DNA from: Symbiodinium microadriaticum
Lineage: Eukaryota > Sar > Dinophyceae > Suessiales > Symbiodiniaceae
Direction of reading: 5' to 3'
Length of the DNA: 64,000 nucleotides
Assembly (NCBI GenBank): GCA_001939145.1
Contig: LSRX01000280.1
Coordinates: 489,927 to 553,926 of the forward strand
In this document: positions 33,316-44,128 of the stretch, piece by piece
Layout of the letters: each line of letters begins with the position of its first letter
How positions within the stretch are numbered: position 1 is the stretch's first letter
Notes under the pieces: generated by a model
What the model was told of the DNA's origin: nothing
What the model saw: only the letters and a program-made list of their open reading frames with translations
Database searches by the model: none
Made by a program: the position numbers and the translations under genes

Positions 33316-36300
33316 TCAGTTGCAATGTATCGAATGACACCATGTGGAGCGGTGTTGGTGGGTCGGGTGGTTGTGGTGGTTTTGGTGGTGGTAAGGTCGC
33401 AGTGGTGCGTATTTTGGCACTGCCTTGACCGCTGGTGTTTTTTTCGGCTGCGGTCTTGCCTTTTGCTCGGGCTTTTTCTCGGGTTTTGCCTTGCTTGTGG
33501 TAGCGAGGTGTGGCGGTGGAAGTGGTGCGGTCTTGGGTTGTGGTGGTGGAGGTGGTGGGGTCTTGGTGGCGTCGTGTGCCTTGCCCTCCTGCTTCTTTTT
33601 CTCCGCTACCTTTTTCTGCTTCTTTGCCTCCTCATTCAGGACGCTCATGGCGTCCTCTGTAAGCATAGCCTTCATTTCATGTCCTTGCCTCCTGCTTTCG
33701 ATCTCCTTGAACCTGCTTGCCAAGAATAGTGTCTCCTTGGATTGCAGAAACATTAAAAAAACAATTAATACAAAACACACACTCTACCAAAATATAATCA
33801 AGATACTTCGTAGTCTTTCATGGTTGTTGCCTTGGTTGAAAGCACTAAAAAACAGAACTCAATATACATTTAAAAAACACAAAATTAAACCAAGATACAC
33901 CCAACAAAGTTTCGTCGCGTCCACCAGAAAAGACCCACGGGTAAAAGAGCGCCATGGCGGCGCAAGTAGTCGCGCGGGGTTCTAGATCGCGAAGAGGAAG
34001 TGCAGCCGGAGAGATAGGACCTGCAGGCATAGAACCAACTTTCACATGCTGCGGAAGAGAACGTAGCCACAGATCGGCGGTAGCGTCGATGGCGTCTTTG
34101 AGAGAGACGTTCTATGGATCCATGTGTGCTGAGAGATATGGGATGAAGGACAGTTTGATCACAAAAGTGGCTATCATATCAATGGTTTGTTCCATACACA
34201 ACATGGAAAAGGGCCAGACAGATGGTATGCATTCTACCGCAGTGTATGTATGTATGTATGTATGTATGTATGTATGTATACATGTTGACAATATGGTGCA
34301 ACCGATACTGAGAGGGGGCAGTATCCAATCCCTTACTAGCAGCACTAGCATTGATCAAGGATCAGGAATCAGCCGCTGAAGTATGTTCAGGTCAATAATT
34401 GTACTCAGCAGGAATAAAGCAACTGCGACGGCCACAATTCCACAGGAAACGAGAATATCCACATGAACAGTGCAACAGCGCGCTCTGAGGGAGTACGTCA
34501 AGCGGAGGCATAGCTTCATGATGAAAGGGACGATCGCCAACCACCGCGCGCAATCCTTTGCTAGCTCGGCAGACTTGAAATGCATGTTCTCTCGAGTCGC
34601 CATAACATCGAGTCCCAACCAAAGAATAGGAGCTGCCGCCTGCACCATTTCAAAGTAGGTGATGGAGTTGTTGCAAAGACGGTTGGCAAGCAGCTTCCGC
34701 TCTTCGTAGTGCACCCGCTCCTCGAAGATGGCTATGGAACCAAACCAGGCTCGGATACACGCAGCAATGATCCTGCGGTCACATGTGAGCTTGTTGCACT
34801 CCGTGCCCGCATCGCAGCAAGAACAGAGGCTGCGAGCGATGGAGAACTGACCGGCTTGCTTTTCCTTAGCTGCTGAATTCATAAGCCTCCAAAATGCGTA
34901 AAGTGTCAGTTCTATTATAAGGGGTGATCTGCATATACAAAGGGTAAGGTACACTCATTCAGAAGCCCCAAGGAAGTCTAAACTTGCAGATCTGTTACAA
35001 GGTCGTAATTCTGTCCCAACAAGTGTACAGTGCACTCATTCAGCTGCTAAGTTTCCATCATGTCGACGTCGCGCCAATATGCTCGCACGGTATGTCCCGC
35101 CCAGCAAAGACAAACGAAGGCAGCACCGCCCAGGACCTTCAGCCCGCCGAAGAACACGGCTGGCCAGTACACAAGCATGAGTAGAAGCATGCCGAAATGA
35201 ATTCCCAGCCGGATGGGACCCAACAATGGCGGGCACACCATGATCTCTGCTTTGCTTTCGGCTGGTCGGCTATGTAGAAAAGCCGCAAGCTCGAACATGC
35301 ACCAGAGTCCTTGCGTGGACGCTGCGCGGGAGGCTTACATTCTTGGTTTGTGCAAGAAACACCCGGGCACCAGCCATGATTTACAGTTTGAGGCTCGATA
35401 AACCCCTAAACCCTAGGCCCTAAATACTGAACCCTAAACCTTAAGCGCCTAAGAGGTATAAGCAAAAGAGCCGATAGAACGCTGATAGAACCAGAACCCC
35501 CTTTCTTTGCAACCTCGACGAGAACCCAATTTTGCTTAAGCAAACTTAAGGCCTAAACCCCAAACCCTAAATCCTAGACCCTATAAATCCTCTACCCTGA
35601 ACCACGCCTAGGGTCGCGTGGCGTACGTTGCATCCCACATCACCGACATGGACTTCGACGCCTTCAGAATTGCTCCCAGGCTCCCTATGCCCTGGGCCTT
35701 GAGCTCCCGGTCCTAAGTGCTTAGGGTTTAGGGTCTTAGGGTTTAGGGGTTTAGGGTTTAGGGCTTAGGGTTTTGGAGTTTAGGGCTTAGGGTTTAGTTT
35801 AGGGCTTAGGGTCTTAGGGCTTAGGGTTTCGGGTTTTTAGGGCTTACCTGGAGCACAAAAGTCTATAGAATAATGGCCTTTTATTGGTTTTTGGGCCATT
35901 ATTTTGCCTACTTTTAGGGTTTTAGGGCTTGGGGTTTTAGGGTTTAAGGTTTTAGGTTCTTTCCTTAGAGGAAGTAGAAGGGCTTCAGGGTTGAGAGTTT
36001 CGGCAGCCCCTAAAGTTAATTTGTAGTTAGGGTTTTTCATGAAGGAAGTAAAAAAAAAACAAAAAACAACAAAAAGAAAAACTGTTTGGGGCTTAGGGAT
36101 CGCCACCCAGTGTCGGTTTGGTTTATGCATGCCAAGTCCAGAAACACCACGCGACGTTGCCTCCAGAGCAGCAAGGTGCTGTAGTAAACCTTGGTTCCTG
36201 AGTCTCAGCCTCTTTATAATAATGGTGCCATTTTTCCTACTATTCGGTTTTAGTAAGGGGGCCCTAAAATAAAAAGGGCAAAAGGGTACCACTCAGGGAC

Positions 36301-37267
36301 CTAGAAACCAGGCTTCCCAGAAGCACGCACCAGGCAGCTCCGAACCGGTCCCTGGGGTGCAAAATCTCAAGGCGAGCCAGCAACGTCGCAAGCATCACGC
36401 TGACCATACTCAGCAGGAACCTTGCTCTTGGCGAAGTACTGGTTTTAGGTTTTAGGCTTTAGGGTTTAGGGTTTAGATTAGAGTTTAGGGTTTAGGGTGA
36501 AGTAGTGTGAAAGAAGAAACCTTCGTCGTTTGTATGGTTTACACGGTTTCTGCATAAGTTTATATTACACATCTACACAAGCACAGGCACATGTCACAGG
36601 ATACAAAGTGGTGCCTCGACAACCCTTAAAAATAATTGGAAGTCTATATGCTCATCCGTATATACCGTAAACCCCAAACCCTAAACCCTGCAGATGCAGA
36701 TTTCAAAACACATCCAACATTCTGAATCCTTCGGTTTCCTCTGATAACTGTAGTATATTGTCCCCCCCGATACCCTATTCCAATAATGGCTGTAGGGAGT
36801 TAATTAGACTGGTATTTTTCGTGTTTTATACTATAATTTTTTATACTATAATTATAGTGAGGAATTCCCCAAAATAGTACTGGTACTGTTGATGTTACAA
36901 ATCCTGCACTACCTTTAAATAACCTAAACTATGGGACTTATGGTATTTTCCTTATTATGGGGTAATGCAGGATTTATATCCTCAACCGTAGCCATTCGGC
37001 CCTTTTACAGCGTTGAGGCTTCACTCCCTAAGGACGAAATGACCCTTAAAAGTAGGGCCCTGTACACTTATACTATGAATCCCTATATTATATGGTATAT
37101 GAACCCTAAAGCCTTTTGGGGTCTTTTCGTCCTGAAGGCTGGCACCAAGAAGCGCAGGCACGCCATTTGTCCGCATCAGGATGTTGATGCATTTGGAGCC
37201 AGCTGAGGCCTGCCAGGAGTGAGACCAAAACTCGTCAAACTCGGTCACCACCTCACTGCGATGGTGC
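33316..37267 (-). CDS. TIR-domain-like multi-pass membrane protein, eight exons (5' end open)
   Basis: Minus-strand exons join in frame: A 37267-37154, B 36420-36309, C 36189-36115, D 35712-35616, E 35309-35056, F 34864-34405, G 34233-33914, H 33735-33316. Exon A has EFDEFWSHSWQ and B a transmembrane segment. C-E read FLDLACINQTD, then SMSVMWDATY, then LWCMFELAAF, the order of hallmark segments in TIR-type folds (an acidic FLD strand, a conserved Ser-rich strand, WC-x-x-EL). E and F add several membrane helices and a Cys-rich stretch with CDRRIIAACIRAWFGS. H is Lys/Glu-rich, then Pro-rich, ending at a stop. I recall similar multi-copy proteins in dinoflagellates; the role is unknown. Exon G has one in-frame TAG, so the gene may be damaged. 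The start lies upstream and was not found. Confidence 0.68.
33736..33913 (-). other. TIR-like gene intron G-H (GA-AG), AT-rich
   Basis: It starts GAAACTTTG and ends CCAAG|GAGA (3 of 4 match). The join reads GGRDETLFLASRF. The intron is distinctly more AT-rich than its exons. Confidence 0.6.
34234..34404 (-). other. TIR-like gene intron F-G (GT-AG) with ATAC microsatellite
   Basis: Starts GTACAA, ends GGTAG|AA. Chosen because it keeps frame between two clearly coding blocks. It contains a GTAT/ATAC run at about 34243-34279. Confidence 0.4.
34865..35055 (-). mobile_element. Family J TIR element forming intron E-F (GA-AG)
   Basis: GAAA occurs at 35055-35052 and again at 34864-34861. Between them lies an element with inverted ends CTTAGCAGCTGAATGAGTGC and (reverse complement of the other end) CTTAGCTGCTGAATTCATAA. 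The intron is 191 nt with a GA donor. Family J arms also occur near 17170 and 19880. Confidence 0.75.
35310..35615 (-). other. TIR-like gene intron D-E (GA-AG)
   Basis: It starts GACCCTAGG and ends GCAAG|GACT (3 of 4 match). The join gives DATYATRLWCMFEL, which fits a TIR-like fold. A CCCTAAA tract lies inside. Confidence 0.65.
35713..36114 (-). other. TIR-like gene intron C-D (GA-AG)
   Basis: It starts GACACTGGG and ends CTTAG|GACC, so GACA/GACC match 3 of 4. The join restores CINQTDRELKAQG. It contains TTTAGGG-type repeats. Confidence 0.62.
36190..36308 (-). mobile_element. Family E TIR element forming intron B-C (GT-AG)
   Basis: The element at 36190-36304 starts CTTGGTTCC and ends GGGACCTAG, flanked by exact AAAC duplications at 36186-36189 and 36305-36308. 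On the minus strand GTTT (duplication) plus the element is a 119-nt intron; its removal leaves one GTTT and an unbroken frame, GSL-VYYSTLLLW. Confidence 0.82.
36884..36990. mobile_element. Family B TIR element in intron A-B
   Basis: TACTGTTGATGTTACAAAT left; ATTTATATCCTCAACCGTA right. Confidence 0.75.
37031..37137. mobile_element. Family A TIR element in intron A-B
   Basis: CTAAGGACGAAATGACCC left; TTTTCGTCCTGAAGG right. Confidence 0.7.
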
Positions 37268-38212
37268 CTTGCAAGACATAAAGTTACAGTTCAGGGTTAG
37301 GGATTACCTAAACCCTCAAAAGTAGGTAAAACAAATGGCCCAAAACGCATAAGAGACTATCAATCTAGATACTTTTGGGGTCCGGGTAGGGTTTGAGCTT
37401 CATGATGCGGGCTTCGGGTTTCGGGCACAGCCCTCAGGCAGAACGCCTTGTCTGTTGCGAGGCCAGAGGGAAGTTCTAGGGTTTAGGATACCTTAAACCC
37501 TATGCCCCTAAACCCTAAACCCCTTAACCCTAAACCCCGAAACCCCTAAACAGTTAAGCCCTAAACCCTAAACCACTAAACCCTAAACCCTAAATCCTGA
37601 ACCCTAAAAACGGTTACTAGGGCTTTAGGGTTTAGGGCTACAGGCTGCCGACTGGACCCGGGTTGAACGGACAGGGCACTCTAAATCCTGCACCCCTAAC
37701 CCTTAAACCTCAAATTTCTTAAACCCCCTAGACACCCAAACCCGGACCCCAAAAGTATGTAGATTATTAGCCTTTTTATGGGTTTTGGGCCACTTAGGGC
37801 CTGAGTACCCTAGCCCCAAACAAAGGTTAACCTTTTCATTATAACTCGTAGGACCATATAAGCCCCCCAAAAGGTTAAATCTTACCTACTCAGCCCCTTA
37901 GCCAAATTTCAAACCCCCTAAACACCTAAACCCGAAACCCTGGTCCTTAAATCAAGAAACCGTTATAAAGAAGGTATCTTCACCGATCTGCCTCGTGTTT
38001 TCTACGTAACCTCTCAGAAGGACAGCCCTGCACTCTCTAATATGTTTGGGTTTAGGGTTTAGGGCCCTATGAAAATCCTGCAAAGTCATCTTTCCACAGG
38101 TAGGTATCCCTTCAAGCGCTATGCCACCCTCTCTATGATGGGACATCTAAGAGATCAGAACCGAACTTGGCTGTCTAGTATCTTACAGGAGCTGAAGGTT
38201 AACGTTTCAGAA

Positions 38213-38334
38213 TAGATAGGTAGCTCTCTAATTTTGGGGTCCGTTTCTAGCTCCCGAATATAGTACGGCACCCTTATAAAAAAAGGACCCTAACAGGGGA
38301 CCCCAGTTTAGAAAGCTACCTATACAATAGCTGA
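38213..38334. mobile_element. Family F TIR element, diverged
   Basis: GATAGGTAGCTCTCTAATTT left; AGTTTAGAAAGCTACCTATA right. Confidence 0.68.
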
Positions 38335-38578
38335 AGGCTACCTACTCTACGAAGGAAAAAACAACAACCCTGGGCCCCTAACCGTAAACTCTGGCTAGGC
38401 GCAGTCTCTGCAGCTCCCCTCTCAGCCAGTAGAGCGGCGCAAGCCTGAGATCTTGAATGAGGCTTAAGACTTAGAGGGGCCCAGCTTACTAGAAGGTTAA
38501 CGGGTAATCAGTTGTATGTGGGGGCCGGGAGACCTCTTTTAGAAATTGCAAAGCATTGAACATCAGCTGCAACGCCTC

Positions 38579-38686
38579 TATACTTGGAGGTTCATGGGTA
38601 GTAATAAGTAGAGTAAAATTCCCCTCATATGGGTCATAAGTATAGCTATCCTACGTATAACCCGACTTATAGCTAACCTCCAAGTA
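38579..38686. mobile_element. Family C TIR element
   Basis: TACTTGGAGGTTCATGGGTA left; TAGCTAACCTCCAAGTA right. Confidence 0.75.
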
Positions 38687-39007
38687 GACGCCAGTGAAAG
38701 CTGTATGAAAGCCTTAGAGCCTGATGTGCTGAAACCTAAACCCGAAACCCTTATGTGAATCAAGCATCTACAGCCGAAAACCCTAAACCCCTATACTGTC
38801 TTAAGATGAACAACCTAAACCCCGGTTAAAAACCAATTGTAAAGCCTTCTGCCTGAAGAAACACCTCAAACCCGAAACCCTAAACCCTTACAAAGCCCAC
38901 CCTAAACCCCAAACCCTAACCCCTAAACCTCCTCTTAAGAAGCACTAAGAAGCCGAACCAGCCGGAAGAGCGGAATCCCGCGCACGACCTCCGGACTCGC
39001 AGCGGCC

Positions 39008-39067
39008 ATGGATGCCACGAAGCGGCAGCAGCTCTCCTCGAAGGACCTGCTTGGAGGGTTTCCTTAG
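39008..39067 (+). CDS. Possible short 5' coding exon
   Basis: ATG opens MDATKRQQLSSKDLLGGF and then a stop or donor; GC-rich compared with its repeat surroundings. Very tentative. Confidence 0.18.
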   Translation: MDATKRQQLSSKDLLGGFP

Positions 39068-39147
39068 GAAGATTTAAGGTTCCTACTTGGAGGGTTCATG
39101 GGCTAGGGTTTCTTTAAGGGTTTCTTTGAGAGTTTAGGTTTTGGGTC

Positions 39148-39250
39148 TACTTGGAGGTTCATGGGTACTTATAAGTGGGGTTTTAAGTAGGGTAACTGTA
39201 ACTATAACCCATAGTAGGGGACTTATAACCCCTCTTATAACTTCCAAGTA
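39148..39250. mobile_element. Family C TIR element
   Basis: TACTTGGAGGTTCATGGGTA left; TTATAACTTCCAAGTA right; the right flank is a TTTAGGG tract. Confidence 0.75.
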
Positions 39251-39406
39251 GGGTTTAGGGTTTAGGGAGGTTAGCGAGTAATTATACTATAATAAGTGGC
39301 CAAAAAGTAGGGAACCGATAATTATAAACCCAGCTTTTGCATTCCTAAAGGGAAGATCTACAGGCCTCTTGCTTTGGGGATTTCTTGAAGGATCCTGGGA
39401 CTTTGC

Positions 39407-39628
39407 AACTAGGGTTTTGAAGTAAGTTAGAGGAAACTCCAGGTGGGGAGTTTAGGGTATCTAGGGCTTCTATAAGGCTTCTATTAGGTATATAGACCTT
39501 CTATAAGGCTCCTATAACGGTATCTACCCACCTGAAAATGTCCCAGACCATGGCTGAAGGACTTATCACCCAGTGAATGTACATATAACTCTTCTTACTA
39601 TGTCCCATGATCCTCTAAGCATACCCTT
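39407..39628. mobile_element. Family C-like element with a family K element nested inside
   Basis: Outer arms TTGAAGGATCCTGGGACTTT and CTATGTCCCATGATCCTCTAA enclose a family K copy at about 39427-39540. Confidence 0.65.
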
Positions 39629-40017
39629 AACTAAGGGGGTCACAAGCTACAAGCTTGTAAGTCTTATATACCTTACCTGGACCCCAAGTATCCTACCTTC
39701 CTTTTAGGCTTCAACATTCAATGTCATTATGGTTTCTGTCTATAAAACCCTAAACCCTATAAACCTTCAGCCGATTATTTGGGGTTAAAATCACTCCTGA
39801 ACTCCGGCTTTGGTTCTCTAAAAAAAGACTTGCTATGTAGAAACCCTCCTTCTGGCCCAGATGAGTACGTCTGAAACAGGGGCTTGAGGTTTAGGGTTTT
39901 GGGTTTAGGGGTGTAGGGCTTCGGGGTTTAAGGGTTTAGGGGTTCCGGGCGGGTCAGGGTTTGAGGGCTCTGGCCCTCGAGGGGGCTTTAGCAAGGATGG
40001 AGTCAAGGTCGGACGTA

Positions 40018-40182
40018 AGGTTTAGGGTTTAGGGCTTTGGGGGATAGGGTTTAGGGGATTAGGGCTTAGGGGATTAGGGTTTAGGGGATTAGGGTTTAGG
40101 GTTTAGGGCTTTGGGGGATAGGGTTTAGGGGATTAGGGCTTAGGGGATTAGGGTTTAGGGGATTAGGGTTTAGGGTTTAGGG
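40018..40182 (+). repeat. Tandem duplication of an 81-bp TTTAGGG-variant block
   Basis: The block containing CTTTGGGGGATAGGG and repeated GGGGATTAGGG occurs twice back to back. Confidence 0.75.
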
Positions 40183-40659
40183 GTTTTGGGTTTAGGGTTC
40201 AGGGGTTTAGGGTTTACGGGTTTAGGGGACTAGGGTTTAGGGATCCTCAGCAGAAATGCAGCGAGCTCGTTCCATAGCAGCAAGTGTCACAAACATTCAC
40301 AGCAAGCAGAACATGCCAGTACCGTATAAGCAGGGTGCGAGAAGAAGCGCTTGTTGGTGGCAGAACAATGGTAATCGCAGTCACAGCAAACCCTAAACCC
40401 TAAACCGTATAACCCATTAAGAACCAAGGCAGTGAAACCCGACAAGCCCGAACCCTAAACCCTAAACTCCTGAACCACAAAACCAGAATGCAGATGTGCC
40501 TGCTGGCATCTGTCGAAGATTTGGCGCTACTCTGGCGCAAGGGAGCTCCATCCATGATTTCGGCTTACAGTTTATTTTAGGGCACCCTAAGCCCCAAACC
40601 CTGAGCCCTTGGTCTTTTTCGGGCTGAGGTTTCGGGTCCATGGCTTCAGGGTTCAGGGC

Positions 40660-40890
40660 GTGATACGTGGGGTTAAGGGCATTGTTCGCACAATTTCGGT
40701 GTTGGATTTCCCGGATTCAGGATTTACAGTTATGGGGACTGGGATCTTGATCTTTGTCATACCACACTGAGTCTCTTCACGAGCAGCCAAAGAGTGCGGC
40801 AACAGCATCGCGGCGTGAGCTGCGGGCGTCACACCTAGGTTTTTCGCACCAGAAAGACTAACTGATGTCGTTTCCGCCGATTCAGAGCTT
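40660..40890 (-). CDS. Possible orphan exon
   Basis: The minus strand reads SSESAETTSVSLSGAKNLGV then AAREETQCGMTKIKIPVPIT; one edge meets a family M repeat at about 40893. Confidence 0.28.
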
Positions 40891-41189
40891 AACCCTAAAC
40901 CCTTAGCATCAAAATAGCCCAAAAGCCTTATATACTAGGGTCTTTGGGCCCAAAGTCTTAAAATATGAGTCATTTGAGGGTACCCCTAAACCCCTTATAA
41001 TAGAGCCCTTATGCAAACTCTGTGAGGCCGCATAAGCCCGAATGAAATCCTGGAAACCTCGAAGCAGTACCGGAACTCTTCAGCCCACTCCCTTTAGGAC
41101 GGAATGAACCCTAAAAGGGTGGCTTTGGGGTTCCTTTAAGAGTTCTTATAAGAGCTAGTATGGGTTCTATAGGGCATAGGGTTTAGGGG

Positions 41190-41287
41190 TTAAGGACGAC
41201 ATGGACCCTAAAAGGTTTAGGGCTCCTATGCCAAAAAAGGGATTCATAGCATAAGGGGAAAAAGGGCCCCTACTTCGTCCTTAAGGC
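41190..41287. mobile_element. Family A TIR element
   Basis: TTAAGGACGACATGGACCC left; CTTCGTCCTTAAG right; shortened interior. Confidence 0.65.
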
Positions 41288-42409
41288 CAATAGAAGCCCT
41301 TATGGATCCCGAACCCTAAAGCCTAACCATAGGGCCCCTCCTTTGAAGGGGTCATGTCGTCCGTAAGGTTGAAGCCCTGAAGTCTGAAGGTCTACACCAT
41401 GTAGGTGGGGGGGGGNGGTTTAGGGGTTTCGGGTTTAGGGGTTTAGGGGTTTAGGGTTTAGGGTTTTAGGGGTTTAGGGGTTTAGGGTTTAGGGGTTAGG
41501 GGATCCCTTCAACGTCTTGCGTAAAGGGACTTAGTCCATTGTACTCTATATTGCTGTCTCTATCTCTCAACCTCTATCTCTATCTTTGACTATAAATCAA
41601 CATGAATTAGATGCAAAAGCAAAGAAATAATATAAATAAATATATATATATATATATATACACATACAAACATATACCCCAAAACTGTTTCATAACAGAT
41701 TGTAAGCGCTGTATAGGGCACTGAGGAAAATAAAATCCATGTTACAACATGCGCGGTATGTAGCACCGAATATACTTTTCCGTGTTGGAAACCCCTAAAT
41801 CTAACCCAATTCCCTATTCCCTGAACCCTAAACCGCGAAGGGTTAAGGGCTTAGGGCCTTTCCACCCTACACCCTAAACCCTAAATCCTAAAACCCTAAA
41901 CCCTGAACCCCTAAACCCGTAAACCCCAAAGCCTTGAAGAGCTACACCTGAGCGCCGACACCCGAAAGTTTTACAGAACTGAAAACCCTCGTATTAACTG
42001 CGTTCCTGTTTAACAAAAACTCAGTCTAACTTACCATAACAAGGATCTTTACTAAAGAACGGTAGCTTAAAATTCAACTCCTTAACAAAAAATCACAGTT
42101 AAATGCAACTGCCTAAAACCCTGCAGCCCTAAACCCTAAACCCATAAACCCCTAAAACCCTAAAATCCTAAACCCTAAAACCCTTATGGAGCCCCTTAAA
42201 GGAACCCTTATAATCCCCTAAAATCCCTAAAAGCAACTGCGGCCTGGAAGGCATGAACTCCATTACCGGGCAAGGGCGCGCCAATCAAGGTCGGCCTGGG
42301 AAGTGTTGCGGCTGTTAAAAGGGTTGCTTTTAGGGTTCAGGTTTAGGCTTTTAATGTTAAGTGGGGGCTAAAAGCAGGGTAACGAGAACTAAAGAGCCCA
42401 CTCCCTTAA

Positions 42410-42602
42410 GGACGACATGAACCCTAAAAAGGTTGCTTTTAGGGTTCCTTTTAAGAGTTCTTATAAGAGTTAGTATGGGTTCTATAGGGTTTAGGTTTCG
42501 GGGGTTAAGGACGAAATGAACCCTAAAAGGTTTTTAGCTAATAGGGATTCATAGTATAAAGGGTATAGGGCCCCTACTTTTAAGGGTCGTTTCGTCCTTA
42601 AG
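42410..42602. mobile_element. Family A composite (two left arms, one right arm)
   Basis: A first arm (CTTAAGGACGACATGAACCC) is followed about 95 bp later by a complete second copy ending CGTTTCGTCCTTAAG. Confidence 0.65.
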
Positions 42603-42787
42603 GGGTAAGGCTACTTAGAGGTTCATGCTTAGTCTTTAAGCAGGGGGCTACAAGTCGGGTAACGAGACTTAAAACTCATATTAAGGGGCTTATAATCTCA
42701 CCGGCTACGCATGGACCTCCTGGTAGACCCTATACACAACCCTAAACCCTGAACCCTAGACCCTACAAGCCCTAAGCCCTGATTCTA

Positions 42788-42892
42788 CTACGGCTGAGGA
42801 TATGAATCCTGCATTACCCATAATAAGGAATCTGCCATAACTCCCACAGTTTAGGGTCCTTAAGGTAATGCAGGATTTGTATCATCAACAGT
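42788..42892. mobile_element. Family B TIR element
   Basis: CTACGGCTGAGGATATGAAT left; ATTTGTATCATCAACAGT right. Confidence 0.74.
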
Positions 42893-43288
42893 GGTTAGAA
42901 CAACCCAAAACCCTAAACCCACAGACCCTATAAACCCTAAACCCTAAACCCTAGACCCTCTAAACCCTAAGCCCTGATTCTACTAGTTTCCGATAGAGGG
43001 ATCTGAAGCTGTCAAGGCCTCAGCATCTGTCAGGGAGTGCTTAAAATTTGGGGTTTCGGGTTTAAGGTTCAGGGCTTAGGGCTTTGGGTTTCGGGTTTAG
43101 GGTTTGGGGTTTAGGGCTTAGGGCTTGGGGTTTCGGGTATAATATCCCTGCCGAACGGATTCCCTGGACCCCGAAAGTAGCCTTTCGAAGGTGTTGGGCC
43201 ATTATGCAAGAAGCAGAGCTTGACTCAAAGAACCGAATTCAGTGAAGAGCAGCTGCGGGTTGGCAGTTGGCATCAACTGCCAACTCCC

Positions 43289-43330
43289 TTAAGGACGAAA
43301 ATGACCCTTAAAAAGTAGGTGCCCTATACC
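43289..43330. mobile_element. Family A half element next to the RNase H fragment
   Basis: Only the left arm (CTTAAGGACGAAAATGACCC to CCCTATACC) is present; the RNase H frame starts where the hairpin loop would be. Confidence 0.65.
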
Positions 43331-43692
43331 GTCACCGCAGCGAGGATCGAGAGATCTGCCACGCTGCTGGCACCTTTCATGAGGAGCTGGCAGGCACTCT
43401 GATTGTCGATGTACCAGATGACGTCTTGTCCTTGAAGAAGGGACGGCACGTTGTGGGGCACCACGACGCCCGCCAAAGCTTCGCATGTGTTGATTTGTGT
43501 CTGACGAACCTGAAATCGGTCAAGAATGTCGTCAGAAATATCAAGAGACATGCCAATGGGACGTCTGGACGCATCAGCAGGAAAAACCACGAAGCCCAGA
43601 CGTGAAGGTACCTCAGCCAGTTTACACATTTTATGTGTGGTTTGGGTATACCTTAAGCCTGAAACCATAGCAAGAGGCCCCTCACATTTCAA
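43324..43692 (-). CDS. Retroelement RNase H-like fragment
   Basis: An open minus-strand frame of 122 residues carries GFVVFPADA, then RQTQINTCEAL, then DVIWYIDNQSACQLL. The spacing of Asp/Glu/Asp (the Glu in CEAL, the Asp in YIDNQSA) fits the RNase H fold of retroelement polymerases; I recall near-identical fragments in dinoflagellate predicted proteins. No reverse transcriptase or integrase is visible alongside, so it is an isolated fragment or single exon. A likely acceptor lies before VPSRLGF. The 3' side runs straight into the arm of a family A element. Confidence 0.6.
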   Translation of the reverse strand: MKCEGPLAMVSGLRYTQTTHKMCKLAEVPSRLGFVVFPADASRRPIGMSLDISDDILDRFQVRQTQINTCEALAGVVVPHNVPSLLQGQDVIWYIDNQSACQLLMKGASSVADLSILAAVTV

Positions 43693-44018
43693 GGAACATT
43701 CTTACGTTAATGGGAATTGGTGGGTCCGTGGTTCAGGGTTCAAAACGGAGAGTCCTAATCTCTGAACCCAAAACTCTAGACCAGTCCTACAAACCCGAAA
43801 CCCTAAACGCCGAGCCCTAAAGCCTGAGAACCCTTAAAAGAAACATTATAGATCCCTTAAAGGATCTTAAAGGAAACCCGATAGATCCCTCAAACGAACC
43901 CTTAAAGGGAACCATCAAGGAAACTCTTGGACTGACCCTTCGTGAACGAGAATCTGACGGCGCTCCCGATCTTCAAACCAGTACCCATTAACGACTACGC
44001 CAGTGAAGTACCTCCATC

Positions 44019-44128
44019 CTTAGGGACGAAATGAACCCTAAAAGGTTTTAGGGCTCATATACCATGTAGGGATTCATAGTATATGGGTATAGGGCCCCTA
44101 CTTTTAAGGGTCATTTCGTGCTTAAGGA
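44019..44128. mobile_element. Family A TIR element
   Basis: CTTAGGGACGAAATGAACCC left; CATTTCGTGCTTAAG right. Confidence 0.72.

Larger units (their letters stand above)
36421..37153 (-). other. TIR-like gene intron A-B (GC-AG)
   Basis: It starts GCTTCTTGG and ends CAAG|GTTC; the join reads GVPAFLLSMVSV. The intron holds a family A element (37031-37137), a family B element (36884-36990), AT-rich DNA and TTTAGGG tracts. Confidence 0.55.

Noticed and set aside
36984-37006. Relic of the dinoflagellate spliced leader (CCGTAGCCATT...)
   Set aside because: Eleven bases match, but CCGTAG is simply the end of the family B element and the rest (CGGCCC) departs from the leader.
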